Shown: positions 18,356-26,944 of the stretch, piece after piece
Layout: each line of letters starts with the position of its first letter
Numbering within the stretch: the first letter of the stretch is position 1
Origin: Polynucleobacter asymbioticus QLW-P1DMWA-1
GTDB lineage: Bacteria; Pseudomonadota; Gammaproteobacteria; Burkholderiales; Burkholderiaceae
Direction: 5' to 3'
Assembly: GCF_000016345.1 (NCBI RefSeq)
Contig: NC_009379.1
Span: 1,798,001-1,862,000 of the forward strand
DNA length: 64,000 nt
Notes under the pieces: generated by a model
Told to the model about the DNA's origin: nothing
Database searches by the model: none
What the model saw: only the letters and a program-made list of their open reading frames with translations
Made by a program: the position numbers and the translations under genes

Positions 18356-19595
18356 AAGAGCCATGTGGGTCAAGCTCCCCCTCCCACTTTGAAATGACTG
18401 CTGTCGCTAAGCCATTTCCTAAAACATTAGTGGCAGAGCGTGCCATATCCAAGAAATGATCTACCCCTAAAATTAATAAAACGCCCGCTTCTGGCAAGTT
18501 AAATTGGGAAAGAGTCGCAGCAATCACCACCAAGGAAGCACGGGGAACTCCAGCAATTCCTTTTGATGTGATCATCAACACCAGCAACATCAGGAGCTGC
18601 TGAGAAAGCGTCATGTCAATTGAATATACCTGAGCAATAAACACCGCAGCAAATGAGCAGTACATCATGGAGCCATCAAGATTAAATGAGTATCCAATCG
18701 GCAGAACAAAAGAGGCTATCTTATTTTTGCAACCGAACTTTTCTACCTGCTCAAGAGTCATGGGATAAGCGGCTTCGGAGCTAGCCGTACTAAAGGCCAA
18801 CAAAATCGGTTGGCGCAACATGGAAACCAGATGGAATGCTCTTCTTTTGAGAACAATGGAGCTAATTAAAACAATCACTAGCCACAATATCAAAATCGAC
18901 CCATAAAAACTGGCCATAAACTTTCCATAGGTCATCAAAATAGCCAGGCCATTTTCAGCAACCACAGAGGAGACTGCTGCAAAGACTGCAAATGGCGCAA
19001 ACTTCATGACGGCATTTGTAATCTTGAGCATGATATGGGAGAGCATATCTAGATTGCGAATAAATTCCTCAGCCCTTTGCCCAAAGCTACCCGCAGCAAC
19101 GCCAAAAAATATAGCAAAAACGACTATTTGTAATATTTCATTTTTGCCCATGGCATCAAAAATACTGCTTGGGAAGATGTGCTTGAAAAACTCACGCACG
19201 TTAAACCCGCTCTTATCTAAGCCAGTATTCGCCGTCACCTCTGGAATAGGCAAATTCACACCAATGCCAGGATGCAAAAGATTGACCATCAATAGGCCCA
19301 ATAAGATGGACACCAAGGACATACCAATAAACCAAGCAAAGGTCTTTAGACCCACACGCCCTATAGCCGAGGCATCACCCATTCTTGCAATGCCAACCAC
19401 TAGAGTACTAAAGACTAAGGGGGCAATAATCATCTTGATTAATCTTAAGAAGATATCCGTTAATACAGAAATATATTCCACATAGTTTGCGGCGAATCCC
19501 GAAGCTGACCCGTACACATGAACAAGATAACCACTAACAATCCCTAAGAGCATTGCCCCAAGGATAAAGTTTGTTAATTTTTTAGATGTCATCAC
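18354..19595 (-). CDS. Dicarboxylate/amino acid:cation symporter (DctA/GltP family)
   Basis: DAACS-family secondary transporter for C4-dicarboxylates, aspartate or glutamate, driven by protons or sodium. It is highly hydrophobic, 413 residues. It carries family regions such as FSTASSEAAYPMTLE (the serine-rich reentrant loop), GYSFNLDGSMMY (the NxDG substrate/cation site) and GVPRASLVVIAATL. It lies 9 bp after aspA on the same strand, so uptake of aspartate or fumarate/malate and aspartate deamination are probably coordinated. The family does not separate dicarboxylate from amino acid specificity on motifs alone, so no symbol is given. Confidence 0.88.
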   Translation of the reverse strand: MMTSKKLTNFILGAMLLGIVSGYLVHVYGSASGFAANYVEYISVLTDIFLRLIKMIIAPLVFSTLVVGIARMGDASAIGRVGLKTFAWFIGMSLVSILLGLLMVNLLHPGIGVNLPIPEVTANTGLDKSGFNVREFFKHIFPSSIFDAMGKNEILQIVVFAIFFGVAAGSFGQRAEEFIRNLDMLSHIMLKITNAVMKFAPFAVFAAVSSVVAENGLAILMTYGKFMASFYGSILILWLVIVLISSIVLKRRAFHLVSMLRQPILLAFSTASSEAAYPMTLEQVEKFGCKNKIASFVLPIGYSFNLDGSMMYCSFAAVFIAQVYSIDMTLSQQLLMLLVLMITSKGIAGVPRASLVVIAATLSQFNLPEAGVLLILGVDHFLDMARSATNVLGNGLATAVISKWEGELDPHGS

Positions 19596-19604
19596 ATTCC
19601 TTGT

Positions 19605-21014
19605 TTATTTTGACTGTATGCCTGGAGTAGTAAGAACAGCAGGGCTCAGAATTTTATCTAGCGTTTCTTTATCCATTAACCCAAGTTCAAGAACCAAATC
19701 TGCCACTGAGCAATTTTCCTGCAGCGCTCGTTTGGCAATCATCGTGGCGTTCTCATAACCGAGATAAGGGTTTAAGGCAGTAGCAAGGCCTGCAGAGGTA
19801 CGGACACGCTCAGCTAAAACCTCACGATTAGCGGTAATGCCAACTACACAATGATTTTTAAGCGTGTCACATCCTGCGGTTAAATGCTGAATACTCTTAA
19901 AAAGACTATGCGCAATGATCGGCTCAAAAGCATTTAGCTGCAGTTGACCGCCCTCAGCCGCCATCGTGATGGTCACATCATTACCAATCACTTCAAAGGC
20001 AATTTGATTAACTACCTCTGGAATCACTGGATTTACTTTTCCAGGCATGATGGATGAACCGGCAGCTCTAGCAGGCAATCGAATTTCATTGAGTCCAGCC
20101 TGAGGACCGCTAGATAGTAAACGCAGATCATTGCAGATCTTTGAGAGCTTTACCGCGATTCGCTTGAGGACACCAGAAAGTTGCACAAAAGCGCCACAAT
20201 CCTGAGTTGCTTCAATCAGATTAGGAGAAGCAATGAGGTCAACACCAGAAATTTTTTGCAAATACTCTATGGCGCATTTGGAATAACGAACATCCGTATT
20301 AATACCCGTACCAATTGCAGTTGCCCCTAGATTAATTTCAGCAATTAAGGAAATAGCCTCGCTGAGACGGTCCTCATCCTCCTTAATCATCACTGCATAA
20401 GTGGAAAACTCTTGACCCAAAGTCATTGGCACCGCGTCCTGAAGCTGCGTCCTACCAATCTTTAAAACATCCTTGAATTCTTCAGCCTTATCAGCGAAAG
20501 CTTCTCGTAGCGATGCCATTGCTTTTAATAAGGTGGGAATAGCAAAACAAGTGGCTAGGCGTAATGAGGTTGGGTAAACGTCATTAGTACTTTGCGACAT
20601 ATTGACGTCATTGATTGGATGAAGTTTGGAATAATCCCCTTTTTCATATCCCAATATTTCTAATGCCCGATTTGCAATAACTTCATTTGCATTCATATTG
20701 GTGGAGGTTCCTGCACCACCCTGAATAACATCTACGACAAACTGATCGTGAAGCTCTCCAGATTCGATTTCATGACAAGCGGCAATAATAGCTTCCGCCT
20801 TCTTGGGATCTAAATGGCCTAACTCGAGATTAGCCTTAGCAGCAGCCTCCTTGACATACGCCAAAGCTTTTATGAGTTCAGCATAATCGCCAATGACCAT
20901 GCCGGTGATTGGATAGTTTTCAATCGCCCTTAAAGTGTGGATACCCCAATAGGCATCGGCGGGCACCTCGGCATCCCCCAATAAGTCATGCTCTGGACGG
21001 CTTGATTTTGTCAT
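19605..21014 (-). CDS. aspA: Aspartate ammonia-lyase (aspartase)
   Basis: Converts L-aspartate to fumarate and ammonia. The fumarase/aspartase signature GSSIMPGKVNP is present, along with GAGTSTNMNANEV and the TNDVYPTSLRLA region typical of AspA. At 469 residues it has normal length. A ribosome-binding site (GGAG) stands 6 bases before the ATG. It heads a two-gene unit with the downstream transporter. Fumarase C is the nearest alternative, but the N-terminus (EHDLLGDAEVPADAYWGIHTLRA) favours aspartase. Confidence 0.92.
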   Translation of the reverse strand: MTKSSRPEHDLLGDAEVPADAYWGIHTLRAIENYPITGMVIGDYAELIKALAYVKEAAAKANLELGHLDPKKAEAIIAACHEIESGELHDQFVVDVIQGGAGTSTNMNANEVIANRALEILGYEKGDYSKLHPINDVNMSQSTNDVYPTSLRLATCFAIPTLLKAMASLREAFADKAEEFKDVLKIGRTQLQDAVPMTLGQEFSTYAVMIKEDEDRLSEAISLIAEINLGATAIGTGINTDVRYSKCAIEYLQKISGVDLIASPNLIEATQDCGAFVQLSGVLKRIAVKLSKICNDLRLLSSGPQAGLNEIRLPARAAGSSIMPGKVNPVIPEVVNQIAFEVIGNDVTITMAAEGGQLQLNAFEPIIAHSLFKSIQHLTAGCDTLKNHCVVGITANREVLAERVRTSAGLATALNPYLGYENATMIAKRALQENCSVADLVLELGLMDKETLDKILSPAVLTTPGIQSK

Positions 21015-21088
21015 ACTTGTCTCCGTTAATATGACTTCAATTTATCACCAACTACGACATTTCAAAGAAAATATTCTTAAAAAATGGA

Positions 21089-21283
21089 CTATGAGTCCTC
21101 CAGCTTTCGTTTAAGCAGGAATATCGCATTTAAAAAACTAAAGTATGCAGCCTCTTCAGATATAGGTACACCGCCATGAATAGCATGTGCATTAATTTCA
21201 TCCAAGATTTTTCATAGATTTTGCCAAGTATTTTTTACCATTCTATCTCCATCAGTTTTGACTGCGCCCGATTTAGCCAATAA
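21089..21283 (-). pseudogene. Decayed gene fragment with an in-frame stop (unidentified)
   Basis: On the minus strand one frame reads LLAKSGAVKTDGDRMVKNTW..., hits TGA at 21212-21214, then continues KILDEINAHAIHGGVPISEE... for 40 residues to a TAG at 21089. The two parts have protein-like composition and share one frame. Changing the TGA to TGG would restore continuity. No start codon or ribosome-binding site heads the fragment; its upstream end runs into the terminator of the histone-like gene. I do not recognise the family. It may be chance, or the 3' end of a gene that lost its 5' part. This accounts for most of the 308 bp gap between aspA and the histone-like gene. Confidence 0.35.
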
Positions 21284-21304
21284 AAAAGCCACCCGCAGGT
21301 GGCT
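21281..21304 (-). terminator. Intrinsic terminator after the histone-like gene
   Basis: On the minus strand the stem AGCCACC / GGTGGCT with a 4-base loop is followed by TTTTTTA. It lies about 20 bp after the stop of the upstream gene. Confidence 0.9.
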
Positions 21305-21322
21305 ATTTACATCAACGATGTC

Positions 21323-21556
21323 TTATTTTCGAACATGGGCGTGACGGGCAGCATCTTGCGACATACCAGCGCCAGCACCTTCGCGAGACTCTTTTTCAGC
21401 GGTAATTTCTTTACGACGCTCTTTGCAAGAACCGGCAATCTCTTGCAATGCCTTACGGGCACGCGCAGCCGAAGCCTTAACGCCCTTAACTTGAAACTTT
21501 TCATTCTCAGCCTTATACGTTTCTAAAGCTTCTAATAATTTATCGTGATGAGACAT
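21323..21556 (-). CDS. Histone H1-like small basic protein (Hc1-type)
   Basis: A 77-residue, highly charged protein. The central stretch NEKFQVKGVKASAARARKAL, followed by QEIAGSCKERRKEI, resembles the histone H1-like (Hc1) family of bacterial nucleoid-associated proteins, which share an EKF-x-x-KG-x-KA-x-x-R-x-RK pattern. It should be largely alpha-helical and may bind DNA; this is inference from that pattern. A good ribosome-binding site (AAAGGA) precedes the ATG. It lies 27 bp after clpA on the same strand but has its own strong terminator, so it may be produced both from its own promoter and by readthrough. A plain hypothetical protein is the alternative. Confidence 0.65.
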   Translation of the reverse strand: MSHHDKLLEALETYKAENEKFQVKGVKASAARARKALQEIAGSCKERRKEITAEKESREGAGAGMSQDAARHAHVRK

Positions 21557-21583
21557 ATTTTCCTTTGGTTTGTAATTGATATT

Positions 21584-23890
21584 TTAAATTTCTTCTACTG
21601 GTGTGGCATCTGCTTTTGACGTCTTGCCTGGCAATGCTGGGGCATCAAAATCTAACTGCACTTTACCCTCCGCATCAATATCAACAGCGACATGACCGCC
21701 TTGTGCCAATTTACCAAAAAGCAGCTCATCAGCAAGCGCTTTACGCACTGTATCTTGAATAATACGTTGCATTGGGCGAGCACCCATTAATGGATCAAAA
21801 CCATGCTTAGCAAGGTGAGCGCGCAAAGCAGCGCTAAAGGTAGCGTCCACTTTCTTCTCATGCAATTGCTCTTCAAGTTGCATTAAGAACTTATCAACAA
21901 CACGCATGATGATGGTTTCATCCAAGGCCTTGAATGAAACAATGGCGTCTAGACGGTTGCGGAATTCTGGAGTGAAGAACTTCTTAATATCAGCCATTTC
22001 ATCACCAGACTCTCGAGCATTGGTAAAGCCAATTGTCGACTTCTGCATCGCCTCAGCACCCGCATTGGTAGTCATGATGATGATGACATTCCGGAAATCT
22101 GTCTTGCGTCCGTTATTGTCTGTAAGAGTTCCGTGATCCATGACCTGCAACAGAATGTTGAAGATATCTGGATGGGCTTTTTCAATCTCATCCAACAACA
22201 ACACGCAATGCGGCTTTTTATTTACTGCCTCAGTTAATAAGCCACCCTGATCAAAACCAACATAACCTGGAGGCGCACCGATCAGACGACTCACAGCATG
22301 ACGCTCCATGTACTCAGACATATCAAAGCGCAAGAGTTCAATGCCTAAGATATAAGCGAGCTGCTTAGCCACCTCAGTCTTACCTACGCCAGTAGGTCCA
22401 GAGAAAAGGAAAGATCCAATTGGGCGATCAATTTTTCCAAGGCCTGCGCGCGTCATCTTAATGGCGCTAGCCAAAGCTTCAATGGCAGGATCTTGACCAA
22501 ACACCACGCTCTTAATATCGCGATCCAGGGTTTGCAACTTACTGCGATCATCCACGGTGACAGATTGTGGCGGTATGCGAGCAATCTTGGCGACAATCTC
22601 TTCAATTTCTGGACGACCAATTGTTTTCTTCTGCTTTGACTTTGGCAAGATACGCTGTGCAGCACCAGCCTCATCAATGACATCGATTGCCTTATCAGGC
22701 AAATGGCGATCATTAATATAGCGTGAAGAAAGTTCAGCGGCGGCCACCAATGCAGCAGCAGCATATTTCACGCCGTGATGCTCTTCAAAGCGAGATTTAA
22801 GACCGCGCAAAATTTGTACTGTTTGATCTACCGTTGGCTCAACCACATCTACCTTTTGGAAGCGACGAGATAACGCAGCATCTTTTTCGAAGATACCGCG
22901 GTATTCAGTAAAGGTAGTGGCACCAATACATTTGAGTTGGCCATTAGACAACGCAGGCTTCAATAGATTGCTCGCATCCAGAGTGCCGCCAGAGGCAGCG
23001 CCAGCACCAATTAAGGTGTGGATCTCATCAATAAACAAAACACCGTGGGCATGATCTTTAAGGGATTTAAGAACACTTTTCAAACGCTGCTCAAAATCAC
23101 CGCGATATTTAGTACCGGCCAATAAAGCGCCCATATCCAAAGAGTAGACGGTGGCATCAGCCAAGATGTCAGGCACATCACCTTTGACGATTCTCCATGC
23201 TAAGCCTTCAGCAATAGCAGTCTTTCCAACGCCAGCCTCACCAACCAACAGCGGATTGTTTTTGCGACGACGGCAAAGCACTTGAATTACGCGCTCTACT
23301 TCACTCTCGCGCCCAATGAGTGGATCAATTTTTCCTTGGCGAGCTAAGGCATTAAGGTTTTGCGTGTATTGGTCTAAGGGACTTTCTTTTCCGGAGGTCG
23401 CAGATTCTTCAGTCTCTTGAGATGACTCAACTGGTTTGACATGCTCAGACTGATCTTTGCGAACGCCATGACTAATAAAGTTCACTACATCCAAACGGGT
23501 CACGCCTTGCTGTTGCAAGAAATACACCGCGTGAGAATCTTTTTCTCCAAAGATCGCTACCAATACATTTGCACCGGTTACTTCTTTTTTTCCATTCGAG
23601 GTTGATTGCACGTGCATGATAGCGCGTTGAATCACCCTCTGAAATCCCAAGGTTGGCTGCGTATCGACTTCATCACTACCAGGAACCACTGGAGTATTGT
23701 CATTGATAAAGTTTTTTAATTGGGTACGAAGCTCAGCAATATTGACTGCACAAGCCTTGAGAACCTCAACGGCCGTTGCATTGTCAAGCAGTGCTGCTAG
23801 TAAATGCTCAACAGTAATGAACTCATGTCGTGATGCTCTCGCATCAACAAACGCCATGTGCAAACTCACTTCTAATTCTTGGGCGATCAT
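21584..23890 (-). CDS. clpA: ATP-dependent Clp protease ATP-binding subunit ClpA
   Basis: AAA+ unfoldase that feeds substrates to ClpP. Domains in order are a Clp N-domain (about 1-145), a first AAA module with Walker A GEAGVGKT at about 217-224, and a second with GPTGVGKT near residue 500. The Walker B of the second is [12 protein letters not shown]. The start at [10 protein letters not shown] (23890) is chosen because its ATG overlaps the clpS stop as ATGA; a 6-codon-longer frame lies inside clpS. At 768 residues it is close to E. coli ClpA, and it lacks the long middle coiled coil of ClpB. Confidence 0.97.
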   Translation of the reverse strand: MIAQELEVSLHMAFVDARASRHEFITVEHLLAALLDNATAVEVLKACAVNIAELRTQLKNFINDNTPVVPGSDEVDTQPTLGFQRVIQRAIMHVQSTSNGKKEVTGANVLVAIFGEKDSHAVYFLQQQGVTRLDVVNFISHGVRKDQSEHVKPVESSQETEESATSGKESPLDQYTQNLNALARQGKIDPLIGRESEVERVIQVLCRRRKNNPLLVGEAGVGKTAIAEGLAWRIVKGDVPDILADATVYSLDMGALLAGTKYRGDFEQRLKSVLKSLKDHAHGVLFIDEIHTLIGAGAASGGTLDASNLLKPALSNGQLKCIGATTFTEYRGIFEKDAALSRRFQKVDVVEPTVDQTVQILRGLKSRFEEHHGVKYAAAALVAAAELSSRYINDRHLPDKAIDVIDEAGAAQRILPKSKQKKTIGRPEIEEIVAKIARIPPQSVTVDDRSKLQTLDRDIKSVVFGQDPAIEALASAIKMTRAGLGKIDRPIGSFLFSGPTGVGKTEVAKQLAYILGIELLRFDMSEYMERHAVSRLIGAPPGYVGFDQGGLLTEAVNKKPHCVLLLDEIEKAHPDIFNILLQVMDHGTLTDNNGRKTDFRNVIIIMTTNAGAEAMQKSTIGFTNARESGDEMADIKKFFTPEFRNRLDAIVSFKALDETIIMRVVDKFLMQLEEQLHEKKVDATFSAALRAHLAKHGFDPLMGARPMQRIIQDTVRKALADELLFGKLAQGGHVAVDIDAEGKVQLDFDAPALPGKTSKADATPVEEI

Positions 23891-24234
23891 GCTTCCTCCA
23901 TAGTGCACTGTAGTGGGTGGCCCGCTTCGCGGGAGAGTTCTATAACTTGATGCACTTTCGTGGCAGCGACATCACGGGTAAATACCCCGCAAATACCTTT
24001 GCCAACTAAATGAACTTGCAACATGATGCGTGTAGCTGTTTCATGATCTTTATTAAAATACTCCTGAATGACCATCACAACAAATTCCATTGGCGTGTAA
24101 TCGTCATTCAAAAGCAAAACCTTATACATAGAAGGGGCCTTAATCTGCTCGACTTGTTTTTCGAGAAGAATGGTGTCCTCAGCATAAGGATTGGCAGGGA
24201 TGCCAGTAGTGGGATTTTTAGGTTTACGGCTCAT
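23887..24234 (-). CDS. clpS: ATP-dependent Clp protease adaptor ClpS
   Basis: Small adaptor that binds N-degron substrates and delivers them to ClpA. The N-degron pocket residues are visible in [13 protein letters not shown] (the NDDYTPM motif) and in the helix with [12 protein letters not shown]. The N-terminal 30 residues are an unstructured tail as in the family. I start it at MSRKPKNP (115 residues); an upstream Met (MFRMFL) would add 6 residues. Neither start has a strong ribosome-binding site. It is coupled to clpA by ATGA. Confidence 0.95.
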   Translation of the reverse strand: MSRKPKNPTTGIPANPYAEDTILLEKQVEQIKAPSMYKVLLLNDDYTPMEFVVMVIQEYFNKDHETATRIMLQVHLVGKGICGVFTRDVAATKVHQVIELSREAGHPLQCTMEEA

Positions 24235-24344
24235 GAGAAACATTCTAAACACAGATATCCAAACTTCATTTAACTAAGGTCTTGTTGCGAAAAACACGCA
24301 AAAATCCCTCTTTAACCCATATTGGGGCATTTTTCTGTAAAAAA

Positions 24345-24417
24345 AGGGGGTAATACTAGGGGGTATGTGCATATAACTCCTTGACACCCCTACAAAAAGG
24401 GCAAACAATCAGGGGTA
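24345..24417 (+). promoter_or_regulatory. Predicted cspA promoter flanked by AGGGG(G)TA repeats
   Basis: In the 266 bp between clpS and cspA a sigma-70-like promoter is visible: TTGACA at 24381-24386, a 17 bp spacer, and AACAAT at 24404-24409. Two copies of AGGGGGTA stand upstream (24345-24352 and 24358-24365, 13 bp apart) and a shorter AGGGGTA begins just after the -10 at 24411. Transcription from here would give a leader of roughly 100 nt before cspA, as in cold-shock genes. The repeats may be an operator; nothing in the sequence names the regulator. Confidence 0.55.
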
Positions 24418-24518
24418 GGCCTCAAGAGAGGTTCTATTTAGGCGTGTTGTGGAGCGAGACTGATTAAAAAGTATTTACCCTCATCACGGTTGTTTTAAGT
24501 TTATGTAATGGAGTTCGC

Positions 24519-24722
24519 ATGGCGACCGGAATTGTTAAGTGGTTCAATGATGCAAAAGGTTTTGGCTTTATCAAACCTGATGATGGTGAAGAAGAGTTGT
24601 TCGCGCATTTCAGCGCAATTACTATGCCTGGGTTCAAAACCCTCAAGGAAAACCAAAAGGTAACGTTTGATATTACCCAAGGCCCTAAAGGCAAGCAAGC
24701 TACCAATATCCAAGCGGCTTAA
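24519..24722 (+). CDS. Cold shock protein, CspA family
   Basis: 67-residue single cold-shock domain that binds single-stranded RNA and DNA. RNP1 is KGFGFIKP and RNP2 is LFAHFSAI (variant of VFVHFS). The protein begins [17 protein letters not shown] and ends [11 protein letters not shown], typical of betaproteobacterial Csp proteins. The ATG has a ribosome-binding site (GGAG) 7 bases upstream. A long leader is predicted. Whether it is cold-induced cannot be told from sequence. Confidence 0.96.
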   Translation: MATGIVKWFNDAKGFGFIKPDDGEEELFAHFSAITMPGFKTLKENQKVTFDITQGPKGKQATNIQAA

Positions 24723-24745
24723 TAGTCCTTAGATCATTATGAGAA

Positions 24746-24773
24746 ACTCAGGACTTGTTCCTGGGTTTTTTTT
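24746..24773 (+). terminator. Intrinsic terminator after cspA
   Basis: An 8-bp stem ACTCAGGA / TCCTGGGT (one T-G pair) with loop CTTGT is followed by a run of T. It lies 23 bp after the cspA stop. Confidence 0.88.
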
Positions 24774-24805
24774 CGCCCGCAATTTGCTCAATTAAAATCT
24801 ATCAT

Positions 24806-25258
24806 ATGCAAATATCTAAAACGCTTTTACGCACTCTCCTAGCCCTCCTATTTTTCATTACCTCGAGTTTGGTTTTTGCTCAGGTTAATGTGGGTTTGCC
24901 CACCATTGAATTAAAAACAGGGATCTATCGAATTCAGGCGGAGCTAGCTGATACGCCCAAAGCAAGAGAGGTGGGCCTCATGAATCGAACCAACATGCCA
25001 GCGAACTCAGGCATGTTGTTTGTATTCGAGCAAAAGGCTGGACATTGCTTTTGGATGAATAACACCAAAATTCCTCTTTCAATTGCATTCATTGCGGATG
25101 ACGGAAGAATTGTGAACATTGATGAGATGCAGGCTGAAACTACCAATAACCACTGCCCTACAGCTGCAGTACGCTATGCCCTAGAGATGAATAAGCAATG
25201 GTTCTCAGAACGTGTGATCGTGCCTGGATCGGTGATTAGCGGTTTACCCAAGAGATAG
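24806..25258 (+). CDS. DUF192 family exported protein
   Basis: Secreted or periplasmic DUF192 protein of 150 residues. A signal peptide is clear: MQISKTLLRTLLALLFFITSSLVFAQ with likely cleavage after VFA. The body contains the family core GLMNRTNMPANSGMLFVFE, then CFWMNNTKIPLSIAFI and the C-terminal VIVPGSVI. The function of the family is unknown. The longer open frame upstream would overlap the cspA terminator, so I start at ATG 24806. It follows cspA on the same strand, separated by a terminator, and shares a bidirectional terminator with ppnP. Confidence 0.9.
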   Translation: MQISKTLLRTLLALLFFITSSLVFAQVNVGLPTIELKTGIYRIQAELADTPKAREVGLMNRTNMPANSGMLFVFEQKAGHCFWMNNTKIPLSIAFIADDGRIVNIDEMQAETTNNHCPTAAVRYALEMNKQWFSERVIVPGSVISGLPKR

Positions 25259-25292
25259 GCACGAAGAGAGCTTCTCTCATTGGGCAATAAAA

Positions 25293-25319
25293 AAACGCAG
25301 ACTGGAGTCTGCGTTTTTG
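25293..25319. terminator. Bidirectional terminator between the DUF192 gene and ppnP
   Basis: A 9-bp perfect stem ACGCAGACT / AGTCTGCGT is flanked by AAAAAA on the left and TTTTT on the right, so it can end transcription from both convergent genes. Confidence 0.92.
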
Positions 25320-25337
25320 CTTTAGAACTAGTGATAC

Positions 25338-25643
25338 TTATTCAAAGTGGCAAACATAATGCACTGGTTGCTCAGCACGAATAATGAAGTAACCACCCTT
25401 TTCTACTTCCCAGTTTTGGCCAGCCCTGAACTCTTGCTCTGGAGCGCCATTGATACTGACAAAAGCAGTGCCATCGACAACTTCCATGATTTCTTTAGTA
25501 CTTAGGTCAAAACGTAAGGTACTTGGCAACACAACGCCAACCGACTTACGTACGCCATTAGGCAATGTCACTGTATGTGAAACGCACTTGCCATCAAAAA
25601 ATACATTGGCTTTTTTACCTACTGAAACGTGATCAAATTGCAT
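25338..25643 (-). CDS. ppnP: Pyrimidine/purine nucleoside phosphorylase PpnP
   Basis: Small cupin-fold phosphorylase (formerly YaiE/DUF1255) that splits several nucleosides to base and ribose-1-phosphate. The 101 residues match the family throughout: MQFDHVSVGKKANVFFDGKC, SHTVTLPNGVRKSVGVVLP and GQNWEVEKGGYFIIRAEQPVHYVCHF. It lies 30 bp after argG on the same strand and ends at a shared terminator, so it is probably the last gene of an argF-argG-ppnP unit. Confidence 0.92.
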   Translation of the reverse strand: MQFDHVSVGKKANVFFDGKCVSHTVTLPNGVRKSVGVVLPSTLRFDLSTKEIMEVVDGTAFVSINGAPEQEFRAGQNWEVEKGGYFIIRAEQPVHYVCHFE

Positions 25644-25673
25644 CTGAGATTTCCTGTCTGAATGGGGTTTGAA

Positions 25674-26906
25674 TTATTTCTGAGCGCGCTTACGCTTTGC
25701 TGTTTCAGCAATCCGCATACGCAAAGCATTGAGCTTAATGAAGCCACCTGCATCGGCTTGGTTATAAGCACCGCCATCATCATCAAAGGTCGCAATATTT
25801 TGATCAAACAAAGTATTGGCTGAATCACGTGAAATGACGGAGACAGAACCTTTGTAAAGTTTCAAACGCACAACGCCATTGACTGCTTGCTGGGTATGGT
25901 CAATGAGGGTTTGCAACGCAAGACGCTCTGGCGCCCACCACAGGCCGTTATAGATCAAGCTAGCGTAGCGCGGCATTAAGTCATCTTTTAAATGGGCGAC
26001 TTCGCGGTCTAAGGTAATACTTTCGATGCCACGGTGCGCCTTCAAGAGAATCGTGCCGCCAGGGGTTTCGTAGCAACCACGGCTCTTCATGCCCACAAAA
26101 CGGTTTTCTACCAAATCAAGGCGTCCAATGCCATGCTTGCCACCAATGCGATTTAACTCAGCTAATAACTCATGGGGTTTGTAGGCTTTGCCATCAATCG
26201 CCACAGGATCGCCTGCGCGGAACTCAATTTCAATAATTTCTGGGGCGTCAGGTGCCTTCTCAGGAGACACCGTCCAACGCCACATTGACTCTTCTGCTTC
26301 AGCATTGGGGTTTTCTAAATGACGGCCTTCATAACTGATATGCAAAAGGTTAGCATCCATTGAATAAGGCGAGCCACCTTGCTTATGTTTCATCTCGACT
26401 GGAATGCCGTGCTTTTCTGCATAGGCCATTAACTTCTCACGCGAGAGTAGATCCCATTCGCGCCAAGGGGCAATCACTTTAATTCCTGGCTCTAATGCGT
26501 AGTAGCCCAACTCAAAGCGAACCTGATCATTTCCCTTGCCTGTTGCGCCATGAGAAACAGCATCAGCACCGGTTAAGCGGGCGATCTCAATTTGACGCTT
26601 AGCAATTAATGGGCGTGCAATAGAGGTGCCCAACAGGTATTCACCTTCATAGATGGTGTTTGCGCGAAACATCGGGAATACAAAATCACGAACAAATTCT
26701 TCTCGCAAATCATCAATAAAAATGTTTTCTGGCTTGATGCCAAATTGCAGAGCCTTAGCGCGCGCCGGCTCCAACTCTTCACCCTGACCCAAGTCAGCGG
26801 TAAAGGTCACAATCTCACAACCATAGGTGTCTTGAAGCCACTTCAAGATCACGCTTGTATCTAAGCCACCGGAATACGCTAAGACTGCTTTTTTAATATC
26901 AGACAT
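25674..26906 (-). CDS. argG: Argininosuccinate synthase
   Basis: Joins citrulline and aspartate using ATP in arginine biosynthesis. The N-terminal PP-loop is [12 protein letters not shown], followed by [14 protein letters not shown] and the substrate region [13 protein letters not shown] and [13 protein letters not shown]. At 410 residues it is the standard bacterial form. It follows argF by 38 bp. A lysine/arginine-rich C-terminal tail ([11 protein letters not shown]) is present. Confidence 0.97.
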   Translation of the reverse strand: MSDIKKAVLAYSGGLDTSVILKWLQDTYGCEIVTFTADLGQGEELEPARAKALQFGIKPENIFIDDLREEFVRDFVFPMFRANTIYEGEYLLGTSIARPLIAKRQIEIARLTGADAVSHGATGKGNDQVRFELGYYALEPGIKVIAPWREWDLLSREKLMAYAEKHGIPVEMKHKQGGSPYSMDANLLHISYEGRHLENPNAEAEESMWRWTVSPEKAPDAPEIIEIEFRAGDPVAIDGKAYKPHELLAELNRIGGKHGIGRLDLVENRFVGMKSRGCYETPGGTILLKAHRGIESITLDREVAHLKDDLMPRYASLIYNGLWWAPERLALQTLIDHTQQAVNGVVRLKLYKGSVSVISRDSANTLFDQNIATFDDDGGAYNQADAGGFIKLNALRMRIAETAKRKRAQK

Positions 26907-26944
26907 ATTTTCTTATTCAATCCAAAAATTAACCAAAAAATTAC

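Noticed and set aside
19006-19485. 159-codon open frame antisense to the dicarboxylate symporter gene
   Set aside because: It has no motif or start context, and the symporter gene on the opposite strand is clear.
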